A stretch of 64,000 nt of DNA from Tateyamaria omphalii (lineage in GTDB: Bacteria; Pseudomonadota; Alphaproteobacteria; Rhodobacterales; Rhodobacteraceae), in assembly GCF_014651375.1 (NCBI RefSeq), contig NZ_BMWT01000001.1:663501-727500 (forward strand). Direction: 5' to 3'. Of this stretch, positions 34,147 to 41,660 are shown piece after piece. Position 1 is the first letter of the stretch. The number at the start of each line of letters is the position of its first letter. The notes under the pieces are model-generated. The model saw only the letters and a program-made list of their open reading frames with translations. It did not search any database and was not told the DNA's origin. The position numbers and the translations under genes were made by a program.

Positions 34147-35223
34147 ATGTTCTATCGTGAAGCGGGCGATTTTTCGACGACATATCCGCAGGATAGCCAG
34201 ACCTTCCCGATCAAGTTCGACCGCTACCGGTACTACTTTGTGCTGGCTGTGGCCGTGTTGGTCATGCCCTTCGTAATGACGGATTATTTGGTCAATTCTA
34301 TCTTTTTGCCCTTTTTGATCTACGCGATCGCGGCCATCGGACTGAACATCCTGACCGGCTATTGCGGGCAGGTTTCTCTGGGTACTGGGGGGTTCATGGC
34401 TGTGGGGGCCTATGCCTGCTACAAGCTGATGACCGCCTTCCCAGATGTGAATATCTTCTTCCACGTGATCTTGGCAGGAGGCATTACGGCCCTTGTTGGA
34501 ACAGCCTTTGGCTTGCCAAGTTTGCGCATCAAGGGGTTCTACCTGGCAGTGGCCACGCTGGCGGCGCAGTTCTTCCTTGTTTGGCTCTTCAACAAGGTGT
34601 CGTGGTTCTACAACTATTCAGCCTCGGGCCAGATCAACGCGCCCGAACGGACCGTCTTTGGCATTGAGGTTACAGGCCCCAACACCGAAGCGTGGGCCAC
34701 GTACCTCTTTTGCCTTGTCTTCACCGTGGGTGCAGCGATCATCGCCCGCAACCTGACGCGGGGGTCCGTTGGACGCGAATGGATGGCCATCCGCGACATG
34801 GACATCGCGGCCGAGATCATCGGGGTGAATCCGCTGAAGGCCAAACTGACGGCCTTTGCCGTGTCGTCCTTCTTTGTCGGCATCTCGGGCGCGCTGTTCT
34901 TTGCCGTATATCTCGGCGCGGTCGAGGTGGGTGAGGTGTTCGGCATTACCAAGTCGTTTCTGGTTCTGTTTATGATCATCATCGGGGGCCTTGGGTCGAT
35001 CTTTGGTTCTTTTGCAGGTGCTGCGTTCCTTGTGGTGCTGCCGGTCGTGCTCAAGATCGTGGGTGTGGACCTGATGGGCTGGCCAACAGACATCGTGGCC
35101 CACTTCCAGCTTGTGATCGTGGGCGGTCTGATCATCATGTTCCTGATCCTGGAACCGCACGGGCTGGCGCAGCTGTGGCGCGTGGCCAAGGAGAAATTGA
35201 GATTGTGGCCGTTCCCGCACTGA
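34147..35223 (+). CDS. livM: Branched-chain amino acid-type ABC transporter permease (LivM)
   Basis: A 358-residue polytopic protein. LivM landmarks are YAIAAIGLNILTGYCGQVSL, GTGGFMAVGAYACYKLMTAF, FGLPSLRIKGFYLAVATLAA, REWMAIRDMDIAAEIIGVNP and IIGGLGSIFGSFAGAAFLVV. It partners LivH. It begins 466 bases after the previous plus-strand gene because of the antisense SHOCT-like gene in between, so a separate promoter near 34.1 kb is likely. Confidence 0.93.
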   Translation: MFYREAGDFSTTYPQDSQTFPIKFDRYRYYFVLAVAVLVMPFVMTDYLVNSIFLPFLIYAIAAIGLNILTGYCGQVSLGTGGFMAVGAYACYKLMTAFPDVNIFFHVILAGGITALVGTAFGLPSLRIKGFYLAVATLAAQFFLVWLFNKVSWFYNYSASGQINAPERTVFGIEVTGPNTEAWATYLFCLVFTVGAAIIARNLTRGSVGREWMAIRDMDIAAEIIGVNPLKAKLTAFAVSSFFVGISGALFFAVYLGAVEVGEVFGITKSFLVLFMIIIGGLGSIFGSFAGAAFLVVLPVVLKIVGVDLMGWPTDIVAHFQLVIVGGLIIMFLILEPHGLAQLWRVAKEKLRLWPFPH

Positions 35224-35240
35224 CGGTGGCCACCAAGAAT

Positions 35241-35261
35241 GGCGGGGTGAACCCCGCCCTA
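35241..35261. repeat. Single GGCGG palindrome (same family as the 4.9 and 9.3 kb repeats)
   Basis: GGCGGGGTGAACCCCGCC followed by CTA is the palindrome type TA(A/G)GGCGG-centre-CCGCC in minus orientation. It lies in the 88-base gap between livM and the binding protein gene and may form a hairpin that separates transporter subunit expression from the abundant binding protein. Confidence 0.55.
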
Positions 35262-35311
35262 CGGATGGGCCTCAGGGCTCGCATCGGACAACCACTAGGG
35301 AGGAATTACCG

Positions 35312-36586
35312 ATGAAATACAAACTAGGCACCTACGCCGTCGCAGCCATGATGGCGGCAAGCCCGGTGATGGCGGACCTCGTGTTCCCGTCGCTCAGCTA
35401 CCGGACCGGCCCATATGCGGCGGGGGGTATCCCCTTTGCCGATGGGTATGCGGATTACTTCACGCTGCTGAACGAACGTGACGGCGGCATCGGTGGGGTC
35501 GCGACCCGCGTGCTGGAGTGCGAGACGGGCTACAATACCGAGAAGGGTGTGGAATGCTATGAGTCGACCAAGGGTGAAGGCTCGCTGGTGTACCAACCGC
35601 TGTCGACGGGCATCACCTACCAGCTGATCCCCAAGACGACGGCTGACAATATCCCCATGCACACCATGGGCTATGGCCGGACTTCTGCGGCGAATGGCCA
35701 AGTGTTCAGCCATACGTTCAACTACCCTGCCAACTACTGGAACGGTGCCTCGGGTGCGATCAACTACCTGATGAGCCAGGGCGACATCGCGGGCAAGAAG
35801 ATCGCGCTGGTCTACCACAACTCCGCCTATGGCAAGGAGCCGATCCGCACGCTTGAGGAGCTGTCGGAGAAGCACGGCTTTGAGCTGATGCTGGTGGCCG
35901 TGGATCACCCCGGTCAGGAGCAGAAGTCGCAGTGGCTACAAATCCGCCGCGAGCGCCCCGACAATGTCATCATGTATGGTTGGGGTGTCATGAACCAGGT
36001 GGCGATCCAGGAAGCGGCCAACATCCGCTATCCGATGGAAAACTTCATTGGCATCTGGTGGTCGGGTTCTGAGAACGACGTCCTGCCTGCGGGCGACGCG
36101 GCCAACGGCTACAAGGCGCTGACGTTCCACGGTGTGGGCAGCGACTTCCCCGTCTTTGACGACATCCAGAAGTATGTTGTGGATGCGGGCAAGGCGGCTG
36201 GTGCTGGCGACCAGATCGGTACGGTGCTCTACAACCGGGGTCTCTATGCTGCGATGCTCGCCGCCGAAGCGGCCAAGACCGCGCAGGAAATCCACGGCAC
36301 CGCCGAGATCACGCCTGCAATGATGCGTGACGGCATGGAGGCACTGGAAATCACCGAAGCCAAGATGACCGAACTGGGTCTGCCGGGCTTTGGTCCGTCC
36401 TTCAATGTGTCCTGTGCAAACCACGGTGGTCCAGGCCTGATCGGTATGACCCAGTGGGATGCCTCCGCGGGTACATGGTCGCTGATCTCTGAATTCGCAG
36501 CGACTGATATGGATGTGATCCAACCGCTGATCGACGAAGACAGCGCGTCCTACGCCAGCGAGAACAATATCGAAGCGGGCTGCTAA
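35312..36586 (+). CDS. ABC transporter substrate-binding protein, Liv type
   Basis: A 424-residue periplasmic binding protein with a signal peptide (MKYKLGTYAVAAMMAASPVM, cleavage after ADLVF-proximal Ala). The peripheral-binding-protein type 1 fold is indicated by FPSLSYRTGPYAAGGIPFAD, NERDGGIGGVATRVLECETG, GKKIALVYHNSAYGKEPIRT and VIMYGWGVMNQVAIQEAANI. The ligand pocket differs from that of leucine-binding proteins. With the two CoA ligases in this cluster, the ligand may be an aromatic or fatty carboxylate; this is inference. A ribosome-binding AGGGAGGA precedes the start. Confidence 0.92.
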   Translation: MKYKLGTYAVAAMMAASPVMADLVFPSLSYRTGPYAAGGIPFADGYADYFTLLNERDGGIGGVATRVLECETGYNTEKGVECYESTKGEGSLVYQPLSTGITYQLIPKTTADNIPMHTMGYGRTSAANGQVFSHTFNYPANYWNGASGAINYLMSQGDIAGKKIALVYHNSAYGKEPIRTLEELSEKHGFELMLVAVDHPGQEQKSQWLQIRRERPDNVIMYGWGVMNQVAIQEAANIRYPMENFIGIWWSGSENDVLPAGDAANGYKALTFHGVGSDFPVFDDIQKYVVDAGKAAGAGDQIGTVLYNRGLYAAMLAAEAAKTAQEIHGTAEITPAMMRDGMEALEITEAKMTELGLPGFGPSFNVSCANHGGPGLIGMTQWDASAGTWSLISEFAATDMDVIQPLIDEDSASYASENNIEAGC

Positions 36587-36654
36587 GCCTGTGACCCGGC
36601 GGCGGCATCCGTCGCCGCTGGGATCCATGACAATTTTGACAGGACAGGTGGCAC

Positions 36655-37479
36655 ATGCTGGATGCCCAGGCACAGACCGAAACCGTTCTCGAGGTCAACA
36701 ATATCGAGGTGATCTACAACCACGTGATCCTCGTGCTGAAAGGCGTGAGCCTTAAGGTGCCCAAGGGTGGCATCACCGCGTTGCTGGGTGGCAACGGGGC
36801 GGGCAAGACCACCACTTTGAAAGCCATTTCGGGTCTGCTGGCGTCTGAACGCGGTGAAGTGACCAAGGGATCCATCCTCTATCACGGTGAAAACACGGCC
36901 GAGAAGGACCCCGCTGATCTGGTCAAGCGTGGTGTGGTGCAGGTGATGGAAGGCCGTCACTGCTTCGAGCACCTGACAGTCGAAGAAAACCTGCTGACCG
37001 GCTCTTATACCCGCACCGACGGCAAAGGCGCGATCGCGGCGGACCTTGAGATGGTGTACAACTACTTCCCGCGTCTGCGCGAACGGCGGAAGTCGCAAGC
37101 GGGCTACACCTCCGGTGGGGAGCAGCAGATGTGTGCCATCGGGCGCGCGCTCATGTCTCGTCCGGAAACCATCCTGCTGGATGAGCCGTCGATGGGTTTG
37201 GCGCCGCAGCTGGTGGAACAGATCTTTGGCATCGTGAAGTCGGTGAATGAGAATGAAGGTGTGACCTTCCTTCTGGCCGAACAGAATACAAACGTGGCTC
37301 TGCGCTTTGCGCATTATGGCTACATCCTCGAATCCGGTCGCGTGGTGATGGATGGCCCTGCAGCGGAACTGCGCGAGAACCCGGACGTAAAAGAATTCTA
37401 TCTCGGCATGTCGGACGAAGGGCGCAAATCCTTCCGCGACGTGCGGTCGTATCGCCGCCGCAAACGGTGGCTGAGCTAA
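36655..37479 (+). CDS. livF: Branched-chain amino acid-type ABC transporter ATPase (LivF)
   Basis: A 274-residue ATPase: Walker A GGNGAGKTTTLKAISGL, signature TSGGEQQMCAIGRALMSRPE, Walker B TILLDEPSMGLAPQLVEQIF, and switch region FLLAEQNTNVALRFAHYGYI. QVMEGRHCFEHLTVEENLL is the LivF-type Q-loop (usually PEGR). It completes the transporter with livG, livH, livM and the binding protein. The C-terminal tail (RSYRRRKRWLS) is longer and more basic than in E. coli LivF. Confidence 0.93.
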   Translation: MLDAQAQTETVLEVNNIEVIYNHVILVLKGVSLKVPKGGITALLGGNGAGKTTTLKAISGLLASERGEVTKGSILYHGENTAEKDPADLVKRGVVQVMEGRHCFEHLTVEENLLTGSYTRTDGKGAIAADLEMVYNYFPRLRERRKSQAGYTSGGEQQMCAIGRALMSRPETILLDEPSMGLAPQLVEQIFGIVKSVNENEGVTFLLAEQNTNVALRFAHYGYILESGRVVMDGPAAELRENPDVKEFYLGMSDEGRKSFRDVRSYRRRKRWLS

Positions 37480-37491
37480 GGGAGTTTGGAC

Positions 37492-37872
37492 ATGAAGCGA
37501 TTTGCTTTGACCGCAATCGCCCTCGTGATGGCGGGCACCGCCTGTGCACAGGAGATCGCACGCGAAGAAATCCGTCGCGTGGCCGTGCCGGGATCGGACA
37601 CGATGGAAGTGGTCGTGTTTCGTCTGACCGTGCCGGTCGGGGTAACGATACCGCTGCACACCCATCCCGGTGACGAACATACTGTGGTGGTGACTCCGGC
37701 GCGTGCCGAGGCCCCCAATGGCAACATTGTCGAGTTCGCTGTTGGAACGCCGCTTTATTTCCCGGAAGGGCAGGTGCATGGCGGTCTGACCAATGTGGGC
37801 GACGCGCCGATGGTGGCGATCACCACCTTTGTTGTGCGCAAGGGCGAACCGCTCACTGTTCTGGCCAACTGA
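37492..37872 (+). CDS. Secreted cupin-domain protein
   Basis: A 126-residue protein from ATG 37492 (GGAG seven bases upstream) with a signal peptide (MKRFALTAIALVMAGTACAQ). The cupin motif 1 is VTIPLHTHPGDEHTVVVTPA (two His and a Glu/His metal set) and motif 2 is PEGQVHGGLTNVGDAPMVAI. The protein is therefore probably a periplasmic metal-binding cupin. It follows livF by 12 bases and is part of the same transcription unit. Function unknown. Confidence 0.83.
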   Translation: MKRFALTAIALVMAGTACAQEIAREEIRRVAVPGSDTMEVVVFRLTVPVGVTIPLHTHPGDEHTVVVTPARAEAPNGNIVEFAVGTPLYFPEGQVHGGLTNVGDAPMVAITTFVVRKGEPLTVLAN

Positions 37873-37873
37873 G

Positions 37874-38161
37874 ATGGACAAGATCGCCTGCCGCACCCCC
37901 GCCGAAGGGCGCGATGGAGTGACGAACATCCCGGCGTGGAAGTTCGATGCTGTGCGGACAGCGATATTGGACGCGCTGGGCGGTGGGCCGATCCTCTACA
38001 AGGATCTGAATGCCGCAGTCGAGGCGCGGTTGGATGCAAAAATGCTCGCCGACTTGGGAAAGCTTGGGTGGCATGTCGTGACAGTAAAGCTTGAGATGGA
38101 AGTCCGGGGCGAAATCGAACGCCTTGATGTCAAGGGCCCACAACAGATCAGGGCGGTATGA
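37874..38161 (+). CDS. DUF6958-like small protein
   Basis: A 95-residue protein from ATG 37874, one base after the cupin stop. AWKFDAVRTAILDALGGGPI, LYKDLNAAVEARL and LGWHVVTVKLEMEVRGEIER resemble DUF6958, a small winged-helix-like family. It might bind nucleic acid, but no catalytic residue is visible. Its stop overlaps the start of the PaaK-like gene (ATGA), so it is part of the cluster. Confidence 0.65.
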   Translation: MDKIACRTPAEGRDGVTNIPAWKFDAVRTAILDALGGGPILYKDLNAAVEARLDAKMLADLGKLGWHVVTVKLEMEVRGEIERLDVKGPQQIRAV

Positions 38162-39372
38162 GAGAGATGCTGGACAAAGTGTATTACGACGATCTGGAAA
38201 CACGTTCGACCGATGCGCGTCATACGGCCCAGCTTGAGGCGGTGAATGCGCAACTGGCCCGTGTGGCCGAGGCTGCTGGCAATTGCCTGCCCGACATTGG
38301 CAAGCTCAAGTACCTGGACGATCTGGCCCACCTACCAGTGCTGCGCAAATCTGAGCTGGCGAAATGGCAGGCGGAAAAGCCGCCCTTTGGTGGCATGCCG
38401 GTGTCCAATGTCGCGCATGTCTTCCAATCCCCCGGACCGATCTACGAACCGGGCGGGATCAGCCATGACTGGTGGCGGATGGGGCGGTTCCTGCACGCGG
38501 CAGGCTTTGGTCCGGGCGACGTGGTGCAGAACTGCTTTGGCTACCACCTGACACCGGCGGGCATGATTTTTGAAAACGGTGCGCGCGCCGTTGGTGCCAA
38601 GGTACTGCCCGCCGGTACAGGGCAGACCGAACTCCAAGTCACGGCGGCGCGGGATGTGGGCACCACGGCCTATGCTGGGACGCCGGACTACCTGAAAATC
38701 ATCCTCGACAAGGCGGATGAGATGGGTGTGACGCTTGGCATCACCAAGGCCGCCGTGGGTGGCGGTGCGCTCTTCCCGTCACTGCGCGAGCACTACAAAG
38801 ACCGCGGCATCACCTGCATGCAATCCTACGCAACGGCGGATCTGGGCAACATCGCTTACGAATCTTCGGCCCTCGAAGGGATGATCGTGGATGAAGGTGT
38901 TGTGGTCGAAATCGTCACGCCGGGTACCGGCGATCCCGTACCCGAGGGTGAGGTGGGTGAAGTTGTCGTGACCTCGCTCAACCCCGATTACCCGCTTATC
39001 CGTTTTGCTACTGGCGACATGAGTGCCGTGATGCCGGGGCACAGCCCCTGCGGCCGCACTAACATGCGGATCAAAGGCTGGATGGGCCGCGCCGACCAGA
39101 CCACCAAGATCAAGGGAATGTTTGTACGCCCCGAACAGGTGGCCGCACTGGTCGCGAAACATCCGGAAGTGACCCGCGCCCGCGTCATCGCCCGGCGCGA
39201 GGGCGAACAGGACGCCATGACAGTCCAGCTGGAAAGCCCCGGCGGGGATCAGGCAGCCTATTCACAATCCGTTGTCGACACGCTCAAGCTCAAGGGCGCA
39301 ATCGAGGTGCACGCCCCGAACACCCTGCCCAAGGATGGTCTCGTGATCGAGGATCAGCGCAGCTACGACTAG
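38158..39372 (+). CDS. Phenylacetate-CoA ligase-like AMP-binding protein
   Basis: A 404-residue protein of the PaaK family: FQSPGPIYEPGGISHDWWRM, the QNCFGYHLTPAGMIFENGAR segment, LPAGTGQTELQ, and the C-terminal NMRIKGWMGRADQTTKIKGM, FVRPEQVAALVAKHPEVTRA. The usual PaaK P-loop (SSGTTGKP) appears as QSPGPIYEPGG, so the phosphate-binding loop is atypical, as in a subgroup that travels with Liv transporters. It would make aryl- or acyl-CoA. It ends the cluster that began with the acyl-CoA synthetase. The last four bases overlap the convergent DUF1428 gene. Confidence 0.85.
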   Translation: MREMLDKVYYDDLETRSTDARHTAQLEAVNAQLARVAEAAGNCLPDIGKLKYLDDLAHLPVLRKSELAKWQAEKPPFGGMPVSNVAHVFQSPGPIYEPGGISHDWWRMGRFLHAAGFGPGDVVQNCFGYHLTPAGMIFENGARAVGAKVLPAGTGQTELQVTAARDVGTTAYAGTPDYLKIILDKADEMGVTLGITKAAVGGGALFPSLREHYKDRGITCMQSYATADLGNIAYESSALEGMIVDEGVVVEIVTPGTGDPVPEGEVGEVVVTSLNPDYPLIRFATGDMSAVMPGHSPCGRTNMRIKGWMGRADQTTKIKGMFVRPEQVAALVAKHPEVTRARVIARREGEQDAMTVQLESPGGDQAAYSQSVVDTLKLKGAIEVHAPNTLPKDGLVIEDQRSYD

Positions 39373-39725
39373 TCCGTGATCAGCACGGGTGCGAAACCGC
39401 CAAAGATCATGCGCTGCCCGTCAAAGGGCATGGGATTTTGGTCTGGGGACATGCGCGGGTCATCCATGACCTTGGCCCAGGCGGCATCCCGTGTGTCCTT
39501 GTCAGGCCACATGATCCAGCCGAAGCCCACCTTTTCCCCTTCTTTCAGGGCGACAGCCTTGTGCATCGACGTGACTTCGCCTGCTGGCACGTTGTCTTCC
39601 CATGCGTCGACAATCGCATCGGCACCGTATTCCTTGAATATGGCGTGCTGGTCCTTGAGCCACGCGACGTAGGTGTCGCGGTCTTCGCTTCGTACGGGGG
39701 CCATGAAGGCATCGATATAGGACAT
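39369..39725 (-). CDS. DUF1428 family protein (YbaA-like)
   Basis: A 118-residue protein from ATG 39725, preceded by a strong AGGAGGA. MSYIDAFMAPVRSEDRDTYV, GWIMWPDKDTRDAAWAKVMD and PFDGQRMIFGGFAPVL are the DUF1428 pattern, a dimeric ferredoxin-like alpha/beta barrel fold. The function is unknown. It stands alone and overlaps the convergent PaaK-like gene by four bases. Confidence 0.9.
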   Translation of the reverse strand: MSYIDAFMAPVRSEDRDTYVAWLKDQHAIFKEYGADAIVDAWEDNVPAGEVTSMHKAVALKEGEKVGFGWIMWPDKDTRDAAWAKVMDDPRMSPDQNPMPFDGQRMIFGGFAPVLITD

Positions 39726-39870
39726 AATGCGTTCCTCCTGCTTGGTGTGCCCGAAGCATATCAGATGTCGCGCATGTCTCGGGCGGTATGCGTATGGCCG
39801 GTGCTGCAAAGGGCTGGAAACCCGATAGAAAACGTAAGATAACGGCGCATCCGTAGATGCAAGGTGTCCT

Positions 39871-41529
39871 GTGGCGCTGACCTCAATCTTCCAGTCCGAC
39901 GCACCTAAAGGCGCAACACCCCGTGTTCTGCCTGTCATGGGTTGGACGGTCGCGCTGATCTGCCTTTTGCCCATGCTGGCCGTGGCGCTTGCGGCGCTGA
40001 CGGGCGGCACGGACACGCTGACCCACCTGCTTTCCACTGTTCTTTGGCACTACACGGGCAATACGCTCCTGTTGGTGATCCTCGTGTCCGTGGGCACATT
40101 TGCCATCGGCGTCGGTGCAGCATGGTTGGTCACGATGACCCGCTTTCCCGGTGCGCGCCTGTTCGAAATTGCGCTGGTGCTGCCGCTGGCCTTCCCGGCT
40201 TACGTGCTGGCCTATGCATACACCCATATCCTTGACCACCCGGGGATTGTGCAGACCACCCTGCGCGACGTAACGGGCTGGGGGCCGCGAGACTACTGGT
40301 TCCCTGAAATCCGCTCGCTTGGCGGAGCGGCGACCATGCTTGTGCTTGTGCTCTATCCTTACGTTTACCTGCTCAGCCGCGCTGCGTTCCTGCAACAAAG
40401 CGGGTCCACCTTCATGGCCGCCCGCGCGCTTGGATCGCGTCCGCTGGTCGCTTTCTTCCGGGTCAGCCTCCCACTTGCACGGCCTGCCATCGCTGCCGGT
40501 GTTCTGCTGGCGGTGATGGAGACGATCGCCGATTTCGGTACGGTTGCGTATTTCGGAGTGCAAACCTTTGCCACCGGCATCTACACCAGCTGGTTCTCAC
40601 TCGGCGACCGGGCAGGGGCCGCGCAACTGGCGCTGTGTCTGCTGTCTTTCGCACTGCTGCTGGCGATCCTCGAACGGATGCAGCGCGGGCAGGCCAAGTA
40701 CCATGATCCCAGCCGTGGCCAACGGCACCATCCGCCGCTCAAGCTGACAGGGTGGTCGGCCGCAGCCGCTATCACATTGTGCGGTATCCCAGTGCTTTTC
40801 GGAGCGTTCTTTCCCATTATTGCCCTGTTCAATATGGGGCTCGGGTCCGAGCAGGTGCTGACCAGCACGCGCTACCTTGGCTTCATACGCAATTCGCTTG
40901 TGCTGGCCTCCACTGCCGCTGTCCTGACGCTCGGGGCGGCCATCATGGTGGGGTATTACATGCGCAGCCGCCCGGGCCGGTCCTCGACCACAGCGGCCTA
41001 CATCGCGCGGCTCGGCTATGCTGTACCCGGAGGTGTGATCGCCGTTGGCCTGATCGTGCCCTTCGCCGCCTTTGACAATGCGCTGGATGCGTGGATGCGC
41101 GCGACCTTCGACATCTCGACCGGGTTGCTCATTACCGGGTCGATCTGGTTGCTGGTCTTTGCCTACATGGTCCGCTTCCTTGCCGCCGCCTTGGGCGCTT
41201 ACGAAGGCGGTCAGGCGCTGGTGCACGCCAACATGGATGCGGCCAGCCGGTCGCTGGGCAAAGGCCCCTTTGCCACCTTGCGGCGCGTGCATTTGCCGAT
41301 CCTGACACCCAGCCTTCTGACAGCCCTGCTGATCGTCTTCGTCGATGTGATGAAGGAGCTTCCTGCCACACTGATCATGCGCCCGTTCAACTACGACACG
41401 CTGGCGGTGCAGGCTTACCGGCTTGCGTCAGACGAACGTTTGAACGGAGCGGCGGTGCCGAGTCTTGTTATCGTGGCAGTCGGGCTTTTGCCCGTAATCC
41501 TGATTTGTCGGCAAGTGGGACGGCAGTAG
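39871..41529 (+). CDS. Iron(III)-type ABC transporter permease (two-domain)
   Basis: A 552-residue permease of two fused BPD-type modules, as in FbpB/SfuB/AfuB. The first EAA loop is FMAARALGSRPLVAFFRVSL and the second is DAASRSLGKGPFATLRRVHL. It contains DVMKELPATLIMRPFNYDTL, typical of ferric iron permeases. The start is GTG 39871. No binding protein or ATPase is adjacent, so its partners must be encoded elsewhere. I saw no convincing Fur box in the 145 bases upstream. Confidence 0.9.
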   Translation: MALTSIFQSDAPKGATPRVLPVMGWTVALICLLPMLAVALAALTGGTDTLTHLLSTVLWHYTGNTLLLVILVSVGTFAIGVGAAWLVTMTRFPGARLFEIALVLPLAFPAYVLAYAYTHILDHPGIVQTTLRDVTGWGPRDYWFPEIRSLGGAATMLVLVLYPYVYLLSRAAFLQQSGSTFMAARALGSRPLVAFFRVSLPLARPAIAAGVLLAVMETIADFGTVAYFGVQTFATGIYTSWFSLGDRAGAAQLALCLLSFALLLAILERMQRGQAKYHDPSRGQRHHPPLKLTGWSAAAAITLCGIPVLFGAFFPIIALFNMGLGSEQVLTSTRYLGFIRNSLVLASTAAVLTLGAAIMVGYYMRSRPGRSSTTAAYIARLGYAVPGGVIAVGLIVPFAAFDNALDAWMRATFDISTGLLITGSIWLLVFAYMVRFLAAALGAYEGGQALVHANMDAASRSLGKGPFATLRRVHLPILTPSLLTALLIVFVDVMKELPATLIMRPFNYDTLAVQAYRLASDERLNGAAVPSLVIVAVGLLPVILICRQVGRQ

Positions 41530-41613
41530 GGCCGGGACCACTGCCCATATGGTCGAACCAGCGGAACATCGGGAACGAGACCCATGGAGTCTGGTCGTAC
41601 TCTGGATTGTTGG

Positions 41614-41638
41614 GGGATGCCCCGTCTCGGGACATCCC
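41614..41638. terminator. Hairpin between convergent permease and clpB genes
   Basis: GGGATGCCCCG and CGGGACATCCC form a stem with a three-base loop and one mismatch. It lies between the stop of the permease gene and the stop of clpB. There is no strong T tract on either side, so it could serve both transcripts weakly. Confidence 0.45.
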
Positions 41639-41660
41639 AGTATCAAAACCTGGTCAGAGC

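Noticed and set aside
34021..34464. N-terminal extension of the SHOCT-like gene
   Set aside because: The added part is antisense to livM; ATG 34020 has GGAG at the right distance.
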